Notes under the pieces: model-generated
What the model saw: the letters and a program-made list of their open reading frames with translations, nothing else
Databases searched by the model: none
What the model was told of the DNA's origin: nothing
Assembly: GCA_902806575.1 (NCBI GenBank)
Contig: CADCXD010000005.1
Coordinates: forward strand, 620,001 to 684,000
Length of the DNA: 64,000 nt
Source: Jackrogersella multiformis
Lineage: Eukaryota; Ascomycota; Sordariomycetes; Xylariales; Hypoxylaceae
Direction: 5' to 3'
Position numbers and translations under genes: made by a program
Shown here: positions 34,970 through 45,221 of the stretch, one piece after another
How the letters are laid out: the number at the start of each line of letters is the position of its first letter
Position numbering within the stretch: position 1 is the first letter of the stretch

Positions 34970-35752
34970 CTGAATATTCCTATGAATTCAGTGTATGTGA
35001 GCTCTTCCCTAGGTAGCCAGTTACCCGATATTAAAAGATGACGACGATGAATTGGTCACTAAACTAAATTATTTAGTTGAATTCCTTCGCGACTTTTGAA
35101 GAGGTATATGATATTAGCACCCAGTGGCAAAGTTACCCAATTGCTGCACGAGAAGTGAACAACCAGAACTAGCTTAGACAGTGCTAGGGAAATCAGGGGG
35201 TTTGCTAACGTAAACCTGTTCTTGTCATTCCCGACTGCATCTCTAGGTAGGTAGCCACAGTGCCGGGATCGATCGACGCTGACTGCAGACGGGAGACTTC
35301 TGACAGCAGAGCTGACTGCAGCACAACTCTGACTGCATAAACGCGCTAAGTCCGGTCAGAATCTGCTCCTCCAGAGAAGGATCTTTGGATATTCCATCGC
35401 GAGGGTGACAATGCATATAAAGCATGACGGCAGTTCTCAAGTAAGGCTTGCCGGGTTATGAACGGATGAGCGCGACCGCCCCATACCAGCTGTATTATCC
35501 TACTTCGGTAAACACGGAGATAAGCCGTAGACGTTGCAGCCGGAGCACACCATCGAACGGCGACATACAGTCTCGTGGAATTAGGGAAATAGGCAAATAT
35601 AACTAACACTAAGACTGTGTATTTTCGCTGTGAAGGAATAAGAAAGGCCCCCGGATTATGTGTTAAATTTCACACCCTGTCGATTTTATTAATCCCTTCA
35701 CTCTGTGAACTGAATGACGTGAGACGAAAACAAGCATCAGTCGCTGTCTAAT
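34970..35752. promoter_or_regulatory. divergent promoter region, transporter / P450
   Basis: About 780 nt upstream of both genes. It contains a GACTGCAG-rich stretch (35275-35335) and TGACGTG at 35715-35721, about 32 nt before the P450 start. No gene is supported. Confidence 0.4.
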
Positions 35753-37772
35753 ATGGCGCCGAACCAGATACGCCAACTGCTCGCTTCGTATTCGCAGCCT
35801 ACGTTTGCGAATATTGCGATCATCGTAGGATTTGGGTTGGCCTTTTACGTGAGTCCAGGCCCCTCCAACACCCCAACAGTAGTGACCAAGCCGATACAAT
35901 GGCCTCGACGACTCTAATCCACTTTACTGGAGAGGAAAATTGCAACTTTAACACGTGCGTTAGGCCTCCTATATTGTGTTGTATCGCTTATTCTTGCATC
36001 CGTATAGCAAGTACCCGGGCCCGCTTCTATCGAGGATAAGCGGTCTACCAGTTTTATACTACGCCCGGAGGGGCGATTTTCACCATTATATCTATCGCCT
36101 ACACTGCCGATATGGTAAGTGAAACAAATAAAACGTCTGTATCAGTTTAGTCTGCGAGTTGCTGACGGCATCTCGAAGGAGAAACGATCCGGTACTCACC
36201 TAATAAGCTATCCGTCAACAGAGTCGAGGCTCTCAATGGTAACGTCTCCTAGTCAGAAACCAAACCGAGGCTCAAGAGCTAATATCAGGTAGATATTTAC
36301 GGATTTAACAAGAACGTGTCCAAGCCGGAGGAGTTCTACTCGGCATTCAGGGTGAACGTGCATGCGAGAAACGTCTTCAACACGGCAGACAAGGAAGAAC
36401 ACCGAAGGAAGCGTCGCATCATGAGCAAAGCATTCTCTGCCAAGGCTCTCCCGAACTATGCGCCTTTTATTTCGTCCAAGGTGGACCAGATGTCCGTCAA
36501 ACTGAACGGCGGTAACCCCCCAGGCCCAGGCAGTGCTGGGACTTGGAGGACATTCAACATGGCTGACGAAATCAACTACCTCATGCTGGATATCATGGGT
36601 GGCCTCTGCTTCGGCGAGCCGTTTGGATTCATCGCCGGAAAGGGCACGGATATGATGGCAAACGTCCACGCGAGGGCCGTTCGGATCTACATGGTTAGGC
36701 GGCGGACCTTCCAGCTACACTTCGGCAGCCAATGCTAACCGATCGCCAGACTGCGCAGGAGCCTCTCTTGAAGCGCCTATGGCTGGACAGGGTTCTCTTC
36801 CCACATCTGGCCAAAGCCGCGACTGCTTTGGGTCAGTATACGCGACATTACACCGAAAAGCGAATCGAGAGTCGGAACGATCTCGAAAACGACGACGAAG
36901 CGGTTAAGGAGCGGGGATACGAAGACATCCTAGCGCACTTGATCAACAACAAGGACGACGAAACCGGGTCTGTGTATAGCAAGGACGAGCTCCTCGGAGA
37001 AGCGACCTTACTCATGATGGCAGGTAAGTGCTTGCAAGGCAGGCGAGGCACTCGATCAGTGGTCGCAAAGTGCTGACGGCTTTCGGGTTCAGGGTCTGAC
37101 ACGTCGACGACGGCAATCAACACCGCTCTGTTCTACCTCGCAAACCACCCTCGCGTGTCGAAAAAGCTCGAGAAAGAGCTCCTCCAGTGCTTCCCGAAGC
37201 TCGAGGACATCCAGCCGAACACGGCTGAGAACTGCAAGTACCTGCGGGCATGCCTAGACGAAGCCATGCGGCTGTGCCCGTCGGTTCCCTCCAGCATCCC
37301 TCGCGTGGTCGACGAGGGGGGCATCAAGGTTCTAGACGAGGACATCCCCGCGGGAATGTGGGTGTCCGTGCCGCACTTCACCCTCTTTCGCAACGCGAAA
37401 TACTTCGATCGGCCGCACGACTTCGTCCCCGAGCGCTGGATCGTGGACGAGAGCGCTGGATATAGCCCCGACGACGTCAAACTGGCGCAGACAGCCTTCC
37501 AGCCTTTCTCGGTCGGGCCGCGGCACTGCATCGCGCGAAGCCTCGCGCTGCGAGAGATGACGTTCGCCCTGGCGCGTATCTTCTACCTTTTCGACGTCGA
37601 GCCGGTGCCCAACAGCGGACGTTGGATGGGAACGCTTCCTGGCATCGACACTAAGAACACCCATTTCATTCACGAGCAATGGGATGTTTTCACGTCGTTG
37701 GAAAGGGGACCCTTGGTTAATATTAAAGTGAAGGATGACGTGGAGACTAGGATGGAACGCGGGTCTTTCTAG
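35753..37772 (+). CDS. cytochrome P450 monooxygenase
   Basis: Six exons (35753-35848, 35964-36114, 36179-36238, 36293-36693, 36750-37023 and 37093-37772) give 553 aa. An N-terminal membrane anchor (FANIAIIVGFGLAFYASY) is followed by LFLHPYSKYPGPLL, the usual proline-rich hinge of microsomal P450s. The I-helix motif is MMAGSDTSTTA, rejoined across intron 5. The K-helix ExxR is EAMR within CLDEAMRLCPSVP. The PERW segment is VPERWIV, and the heme loop is FSVGPRHCIA with the axial Cys. The acceptor for exon 4 was chosen to give ALNDIYGFNKN. It is the last enzyme of the likely cluster and would hydroxylate or oxidise the product in the ER; the family and substrate cannot be assigned by eye. Confidence 0.93.
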
Positions 37773-38296
37773 TATTGATCCTCAGAGTTACCAGCCCCTA
37801 CCCCGGTTTTCTGAATTGCGGCGTCTAGCTGCAAAGAGTATTAGTTACTTGATTAGTATGGAGAAACTCATTATAATATACCTAGCATTAGCTAGCTTTA
37901 TTGAATGCATACCTAGGTAAATATGCATTCCAAAACAAAATCCTCTCCTGATAAATAGTGCATACCTACCTACACATACCTCGAATAGAAAACTCAATAT
38001 AGTTAAACCTTATAGGCTTACTCGAATACATAATAAAGGCGGCGTGAACTCGCTTTCAATAAGATACTCAATATTGCAACTTAAGTAATCGCCTTATGAG
38101 ACTAATTAGTAACCTATAGTATAACAGTTGTACACTGGAGATCTTGAGACCTAGATTTCTTAGCTGGCTATATTGAGGTTAATACTAATGCCGTACCCAA
38201 AATACAACGAAGCTTCAATAACCCTGACTCAAATACCTACCTACCTAGGGGTACCTAACCTGAAACCTTCTCAGCACGAACGGTTTTATTAAAATA
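37773..38296. other. intergenic, no gene seen
   Basis: AT-rich gap between convergent P450 and fucosidase genes. A CCTACCTAGGGGTACCTA palindrome-family element lies at 38234-38258. Confidence 0.6.
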
Positions 38297-39847
38297 TCAC
38301 GGAGAACTACTCCTCACCCCAAGCACCTGAAAGCTATTAACCAAAGGCGTAGCATTTGCCTGTGTGACACGAAAGCGAATCCTGCTCGTCTCGACAGGGG
38401 TGCTCAACATGTCGATGCGCTTGTACCCCAGCGACGTGCCTGCGATAAGCTCCTGATAAGTGCCGTTGGTGGAAACGGCATCGATCGCGTACCCTCCTAT
38501 ACGCTGGCCCAGGGCGATGTGCTCTTGCGTGATGAAGGCGTCGACGGTGTAGGTACCGCCCAAGTCGACTTCGAACGAGGCAGTCGTCTCGCCGTCGTTT
38601 ATCGCCCAGTATGTGTCGCTGAGGCCGTCGAGGACGTTGGCTGCCCCGTAGAGCAGGTAGTTGCCGCCGCGGACATTGCTTGCGTTCACCGCGAGTCCCG
38701 GTATGAGTATTGTGCGGCCGAGAAAGGCTTCACGCTGGGCGTTGAATTGCAGCAAGATATCCGTGTCACCTGTGACGACCTGCCCTGTTGTGTCGGGGGG
38801 GACGTCGAGCAGGAGATTCACGCTTTGGCCCACTGACTGCATATACATTTCCATTAGAGTGTCGGCCGACTTTGAATTCTCGTTGGAATGGTAGAACCAG
38901 CCATCTCGCAGGCGTGCATCTGCCTCCGCCGGTGTCCAGTATAAGCCGTCGCGCACTCCCGTCTGTAGCTCGTCTCCGGAGTAGTGCGTCTCGTCCTGTG
39001 TTCGGCTGATGGTGTGCCAGTTCGTGGCTACCGTCACTCCGTCTTCGTTGCCTACCCATCGCGCATCGACACCTTGGTGCCCCCACATGATAGCACCTGG
39101 CTGGTACTCGTGGATGATATTACGGAAATCTGTCCAGTTGAATGTCTGTACAGTAGCAGACCCGCTGTTTCCATCAAGCCATAACTCGGACAGCTCGACA
39201 GGTGAGCCATCGCTCAACGTCATCGTCACCAGCTCCGTCAGTTGCTGGGAATAAAGCTCGTTGTAGTCTCCTGGCGTGTCGTCTCCAAAGATCTGCGGTT
39301 CGTCGTATATTGTTCCGGTCAGGTTTGCCTTCGACATGGCAGGATCGCGATGTATATCCCACGGTGATAGGTAGATGCCGAATTTGATACCGTACTTCTT
39401 CGCCGAAGCGGCTGCGAGCTGTACCACGTCGGCATTGAGGCCATTTGCAACTCGATCCTTCGCCCACTGCCCGTTGCCGACCTTATAAGTTGTGGTGTTG
39501 GTATCCCACAACGCCATACCGTCGTGATGCTTTGCAGTCAAGATCATCCCCGCCATACCAGCATCGGCGAACGCCTGAGCCCATTGATCCGTGTCCAGAG
39601 CTGTCGGCGCAAACACATCAGGGGTGCTCTGACTGATTCCCCATTCTTCATTTGTGAAGGTATTAGGGCCGAAATGCACAAAGGCATAGTATTCTAGCCG
39701 GTGCCAGTTGAGCTGCTGAGTAGATGGTGTTCGTAAATATGCGGCGGGTGGAGCTTGACCATGCACCACCGTCGCCAACCAACTTACAGTACCGACAATG
39801 AGCAAATCCCATCGCCGGGCTGATGCAGACCATGCCATTTTCATCAT
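38297..39847 (-). CDS. secreted alpha-L-fucosidase, GH29 family
   Basis: Single exon, 516 aa. The start at 39847 gives a signal peptide (DLLIVGTVSWLATVVHGQ); the longer frame begins with a non-ATG codon. The GH29 barrel shows VHFGPNTFTNEEWG, LTAKHHDGMALW (His107/His108) and GIYLSPWDIHRD, with the nucleophile Asp225 in ELWLDGNSG. NWHTISRTQDE and LLLDVPPDTTGQV end the catalytic domain. The last about 130 residues (VLDGLSDTYWA, FEVDLGGTYTVDAF, RIRFRVTQ) form a discoidin/F5-8C-like beta-sandwich that may bind glycans. Several N-glycosylation sequons fit secretion. The family releases terminal L-fucose from plant or animal glycans. It is probably not part of the biosynthetic cluster; it lies at the cluster's right edge. 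Confidence 0.9.
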   Translation of the reverse strand: MMKMAWSASARRWDLLIVGTVSWLATVVHGQAPPAAYLRTPSTQQLNWHRLEYYAFVHFGPNTFTNEEWGISQSTPDVFAPTALDTDQWAQAFADAGMAGMILTAKHHDGMALWDTNTTTYKVGNGQWAKDRVANGLNADVVQLAAASAKKYGIKFGIYLSPWDIHRDPAMSKANLTGTIYDEPQIFGDDTPGDYNELYSQQLTELVTMTLSDGSPVELSELWLDGNSGSATVQTFNWTDFRNIIHEYQPGAIMWGHQGVDARWVGNEDGVTVATNWHTISRTQDETHYSGDELQTGVRDGLYWTPAEADARLRDGWFYHSNENSKSADTLMEMYMQSVGQSVNLLLDVPPDTTGQVVTGDTDILLQFNAQREAFLGRTILIPGLAVNASNVRGGNYLLYGAANVLDGLSDTYWAINDGETTASFEVDLGGTYTVDAFITQEHIALGQRIGGYAIDAVSTNGTYQELIAGTSLGYKRIDMLSTPVETSRIRFRVTQANATPLVNSFQVLGVRSSSP

Positions 39848-40811
39848 CGCAATGACAATAGAGTAAACAGACGTTAGTATGCAAGGCAACGGTGATCTCT
39901 TGGCTCAATAAGATTCAATTCGCTCGCAAATCACATTGCAGAGTGCCGCTCTAAATAATCTTGACTACCTGTATAGGGAGGTAGGTATGTAGCAGTTTCT
40001 CGGCTTCTTTCTCCCGTATAGAGCAGGGATTCTCCGTCAACGTTGCTACAGAGAGGGTCCATGACTGGTGGAAGCTTGCTTGATAATTTACCGTATTCCG
40101 CTTCGGGAAGCTGACTAAACAAGAAAAGAGTGAGAACGACGAAGTGGTGCGAAATAGATCGTCTTCTAGTGTCAAGCCATTATCGGTTACTAGAATCATT
40201 GTTAAGTATAAAAACAAGATAAGAGGTCGACTTTGAGGTCATGTTCATGTAACGTTGTTATAAGGAGGGTGATATACTAGTGGTATAGGTCCAACATACC
40301 TAGACCTCATCTCTAAGGGGTTTAATCGATTTTGCAAGACTCCTAGCAAATGTTTAGTGTATCTCGAGATAACCAATCTATAATAGTCTTGTTTTGAACC
40401 ACTAGGTAGCTAGGCTAGGTGCCCATGCGATCGGAAATATCACGATTTGATGTTGTTAAGAGTAAGAAGCCCACAGTGTACGACGTACATAACATGTATG
40501 TACCTACTGTACTACCTACGTTATGTAATAAATCATAAAAAGTAAAAAGTTCCAATTTGTAAGCTGCTTCAATTACCTCATATCACGTGATGACGTCATC
40601 CTCCAAGACCGTGCCATTGGCTTTGTCGAGCTCATCCGAGCTCACTAAAGGATTTCTCTTACCTAAGGAATTTTCTCAATCTACAACAAACAACCGGATC
40701 ACGAATCCAATTTTTTTCCCTCTTCGTTTTCCGCTCAATTGATCCCTACGAACCACGTTCCTCCCTCATATCCTATCCCCCTCCCTTTTTTCCTCTCCGC
40801 TGCCATCCACC
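39848..40811. promoter_or_regulatory. divergent promoter region, fucosidase / MCR1
   Basis: About 960 nt. It carries the combined E-box/CRE element at 40582-40599, listed separately, and a pyrimidine-rich stretch just before the MCR1 start. No gene is supported; open frames at 39931-40217 overlap the fucosidase upstream region. Confidence 0.45.
40582..40599. promoter_or_regulatory. E-box plus CRE-type palindrome upstream of MCR1
   Basis: ATCACGTGAT (bHLH/E-box core CACGTG) overlaps ATGACGTCAT (full CRE palindrome for bZIP factors). It lies about 215 nt ahead of the MCR1-type start codon. The sequences are perfect palindromes; their use as binding sites is inferred. Confidence 0.55.
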
Positions 40812-42043
40812 ATGTTCTGCAGATCGGCGTTCCGCGCGGCCCAGCCGCTGAAGCGAGTAAGTTACCCACCTGCATAAGTCCGAAGTTTTCTCGTTCATCG
40901 CGCAACCCAATTAAGCTTCCGGAGCTCCGAGCTCCGAGCTGGAACTCGGCGGGGAGCTCGGAACCAGGCGTGAGCTTCTCTGTTGCGCCCGATTGGATGC
41001 TGACGGACCCAAAATGTGCTGTAGAGCCTCCTGTCGCGCGCCTATGCCACCGAGCCCGCGAAGACCGGATCGTCTAAGACCCTCCTCTACGGCCTGGGCG
41101 CCGTCGGCGCCGCGGGCGTCGGCTACTACTTCTTCTCGTCGTCGTCGACGGGCGCGGACGCCGCGGCCGCGGCCAAGGAGGCCGTGAGCGGCCCGCCGAA
41201 GAAGGCCTTCACCGGCGGCGACCAGGGCTTCGTGTCGCTGCTGCTGAAGGACGTGCAGGTCGTCAACCACAACACCAAGAAGTTCGTCTTCCAGCTGCCC
41301 GAGGAGGACCAGGTGTCGGGCATGGCCGTCGCCAGCGCGCTCCTGACCAAGTACCAGTACGAGGGCCAGAAGCCGGTGGTGCGGCCGTACACCCCCACGA
41401 GCGACGAGGGCAAGTTCCCGCCGTGGAGACGAAGGAACGAGGGGCGCTCTAGCTAACAACGCGGGGCTCTGCAGATACCAAAGGCCTGATCGAGCTGGTG
41501 GTGAAGAAGTACCCTAACGGGCCCATGTCGACGCACATGCACGACATGGTGCCGGGACAGCGGCTCGACTTCAAGGGGCCTCTCCCCAAGTACCCGTGGT
41601 CGCCCAACAAGCACGAGCACATCGCGCTGATCGCGGGTGGCACCGGCATCACGCCCATGTACCAGCTGTGCCGGGCCATCTTCAAGAACCCGGACGACAA
41701 GACCAAGGTCACGCTCGTCTTCGGCAACGTGTCCGAGGAGGACATCCTCCTGAAGCGCGAGTTCGCCGACCTCGAGAACACCTACCCCCAGCGCTTCCGC
41801 GCCTTCTACGTCCTCGACAGCCCCCCTAAAGAGTGGGTCGGCGCCAAGGGCCATGTCACCAAGGACCTGCTCAAGACCGTGCTGCCCGAGCCCAAGAGCG
41901 AGAACATCAAGGTCTTCGTATGCGGGCCCCCCGGCCTCTACAAGGCCGTCTCCGGCACCAAGGTCAGCCCTTCCGACCAGGGCGAGCTGTCCGGCATCCT
42001 CAAGGACCTGGGCTACTCCAAGGATCAGGTTTACAAGTTTTAA
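40812..42043 (+). CDS. mcr1: NADH-cytochrome b5 reductase, mitochondrial MCR1 type
   Basis: Three exons (40812-40856, 41025-41409 and 41475-42043) give 332 aa. The N terminus (FCRSAFRAAQPLKRSLLSRAYATEP) is a basic mitochondrial presequence. A membrane segment follows (LLYGLGAVGAAGVGYYFF), matching the outer-membrane/intermembrane-space form. The flavin motif is RPYTPTSDE, the NADH site is GGTGITPMYQLCRAI, and CGPPGLYKAVSG precedes the end (DQVYKF). The enzyme passes electrons from NADH to cytochrome b5 and is linked to sterol and fatty-acid metabolism. Intron 2 begins with GC (GGCAAGT) and ends CAG; the GC donor is the only site that restores SDEDTKGLIEL. Coding GC is much higher than in neighbours. 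A housekeeping function is likely. Confidence 0.94.
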
Positions 42044-45000
42044 GAGTTTTTAACGAACAGGCGAGCGAGCGAAATGTTATAGACTAACTAACTGCCTAGG
42101 TAGGCAACTGAACTAACTAGTGTTGATGTTGGCGTGGAAAGCGAAGCAAGGCGTCGGCTTGTTCTCGGGTTGGATTGCTAGACAGACTCTTCTGCGGAAT
42201 AGATGGATGGACACGTTTGCTCCCAAAGGATGCAAGCAACCTACCCGCGTGTACTTTAGCTTAACCTGACCTAGTGAGTGGTCAATAAAATAAGTTCACG
42301 ACACGCATTCCTCTTTTTGGTGATCCAAGCTGCTATGTTTTTGGAGGTTAGCCATGTTCAGGCACGCCCCCTTTCCTAACATTCCATTTGCCAGACTTGC
42401 ATATGTCCCGATCCTCCAAAGATGGCTGAACTTTTACCGGTGTCCTCCTTGGAAGCGATATGATAGAATTACTTGTCACCATCACGCCTTCACTTGAACA
42501 AACTCAGCAAACGAGCATCACCATCTCCTCGGCATGACTCTTCCGTCTATAGTGAGGTCGGCTAGGCCATCCGTTCCCCTCTTCTGCCCCTTCTGCTAGG
42601 CTGAGGAAGAACACTCCCGATCCCGTCTCCAAAGATAGTAAGTAATTCGTGATGTAGCACATCGCGAAAGCACATGTTGGTAACACAGAAAACCACGAGG
42701 TATTGCGAGACTGCAGATGACGAGCACAGCGACAGGAATAGCAATTCAAGCCGCCGTGGTCTGACTCAAATCTATGTGCCACCATTCATTCATGACTCTC
42801 CATGCTGAGCACTTTACAGCGCAGGAGCACAGCATAGAGTGTAAGCTTCTAGATTTCGCCTCGAGGCGCCCGGCCACGGTCACGATAACAGGTCGACCGC
42901 ACGCGTCAGTGCAATTTCCTTTCTAGGGCCTCGTGTATATCCTGGCAGCCCTCGTAGTAAGAATAGCAATATTGGAAAATGCTGTAGACGACGCCATCTA
43001 CTTGCGTGCGAAGGGTTTGTTTTTACGTACTCGATGGAACGGAACACGGATGTAGACCATCGAGAACGCCCCGAAAGGTGTCAGTCTAGAATCGGCATAG
43101 ATTTCGTCGCAATCCAAGGCCAGAGTAGCCGTCGGCCCAGGGACGAGGCGAGCTGGCTCAGCTAGCCAATCAGCCATCGGAGAAGTTTATATCATGCTTA
43201 CGCACGCAATGGCAGCGCGCCATCGTCAATTTCCGGGTCTCCTGGTATGAAGCTATGGTGGTAGTGCCTGCAGTAGTACCAGTAGCTAATTTGGCTACTC
43301 CCTTGGCGTTGAAATGATGCGTTCCCATCGTGAAATCTCGGATCAGTGCTACGCGCCTCGGGCGTCGGGCTTTGGGCGTCTCGTGGGCAAATGCAATATC
43401 TGTTGTGGAACAAACCGCTGCTCCAGCTCGTTGCCCGTTCGCTCGCTTGCCTGCTTGTTAAGAGGTCCGTTAATAAACAGGAATCATGAGTCAGAAAAGA
43501 ATATAATTTCCTATCGATTCATACATGCGATGTGGTGTATATGCCTGCAGGAGTCAGCTAGTTAGCGGATTAGTGCCTACCTAGCTCCTAGCCAGCCACT
43601 GTCCATGCATTCCATTGATGTTCTACACTATACACATGCCGGCTAAAGTATGCCTAGGGCGCGCGCCGACATGTTGCCGACGAATACCTGGAGCTGGTTC
43701 CCGCGATTCCATACACGCGTAGCTAGGTAGATATCTAATATGTATATCTACCTAGGTACTTTACGTTGCGTGCTGTGTTCATTATGCCCATTGGCACCGG
43801 ACGACTCGCGCGAATTACAGGTGCGAGGGTGAGTAGCTGGACGTCGACTACGTCACTCATTGGTTTCCGCGATTGGTTACACGAGGATTGGCGACATCAG
43901 CCTGCCGATTGACGAAATGACTCGTTTGATTTTCCGCTCGCTAAAGGGGAGAGATGGTGTGGTGTGGTGTGGTGTAGTGCAGTGTAGGATAAAATCGAAG
44001 GGGCTGATTCCATCAAGACCCGGGGTATACCACCAAGGTATGGTACTTTTTTCCTTCATTGCCAGGATAGCCGCAGCGTAATCTGGCAGTCAATCCTTCG
44101 GTCCAGGTGGATCTGGGGAAAGGAATGGAGGACCAAGGAGGGTCGCATGGAGGAGAATTTATCCAGCCGCAGGAGAGATTCGGTTCGACCGTCAAGCGAG
44201 AGGCGCCGGTGGATTGAAATGGGGATTTCCTTATTCATAACGTAACTGTGTGTGTCCGAGAAAGGAGAGGCGGCAATTCGATGAAGAGAGAGTTAATTCA
44301 AATACTGACTCCTTTTAAGGTTAGATCAGGTTTTAAGTTGTCCTTGATATCCACACACTACTTAGGCTGCTAGGTAGGTAGGATATTGTATTTGATGTGA
44401 TGGATGAGATGATGTTGTTTTTCTTTGGGTTTCAACTTCAATCTCAAATATACTGATTTTTACTTAAACCATGCATTACACAAGCAATCCCCACATGTCT
44501 TTGTTAAATGAATAATGGCGTTAACTGTCTCTTACCTAAGCAAGAGAAACCCACAAATGAGAAGACAAGAATTCTTCGGGTAGACCAACAACCCGAGTTT
44601 CGAAGCACAACCTAAGTAGGTACACAACTTTCACGTTGTCGTTGCCTGTAGATTTAAAGCTGGAGGAACCAACGCGAATAACCTTTTGGCTAGTATAGTC
44701 AGGTACATAACGTACACGTACACTAGACGCAGGAACGACCGTTGCACCGGTCAAATATTGGTCGGGATATCCCATCCACCAGCCATGCAATAGTGTGCTA
44801 TGGAAGGAACCATAATTCGATGTTGTTTACGTACGGGAGACCAATAATCTCGTAGAAGTACACGAGCTACTTAAATCCTAGGTAATGAACAACACACATT
44901 CAAAACGAGAATAACGTGAAGAACATCAAATCGCAATCCATTTACACTTTTTTCAAATGAAAAGTCACGAGATGAAACACGGCTTTCTGAGCTGTCTTGC

Positions 45001-45221
45001 GAGGTTGTTAGTCTTTGGAGTGTATGACGTCAGTGTTGTCGGACGGAGCTAAATGTCCGTTTAGTCCGTCGTGCACCATCATTGTATAAGTCATTATCGG
45101 TGTGATTTGTTCCTTTGTAGTTTTTTCGAATTCAAAATTCAAATTCATAATTTACATTTCATGTCCTTCTTCGTCACAATTTTGAGGCTGGAACTGATCA
45201 TCAGACTTGCTAACATGCAAA
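42044..45221. other. 3.2-kb gene-poor stretch
   Basis: No gene supported on either strand. Contents are a (GGTGT)n microsatellite at about 43955-43975, a CCTAGGTA element near 43751 and a full CRE palindrome TGACGTCA at 45025-45032, about 190 nt ahead of the next gene. A small or noncoding gene cannot be excluded. Confidence 0.5.

Noticed and set aside
40911..41459. Long minus-strand open frame of 182 codons
   Set aside because: It is antisense to GC-rich MCR1 exons, and its Arg/Leu/Val-rich composition is typical of a shadow frame.
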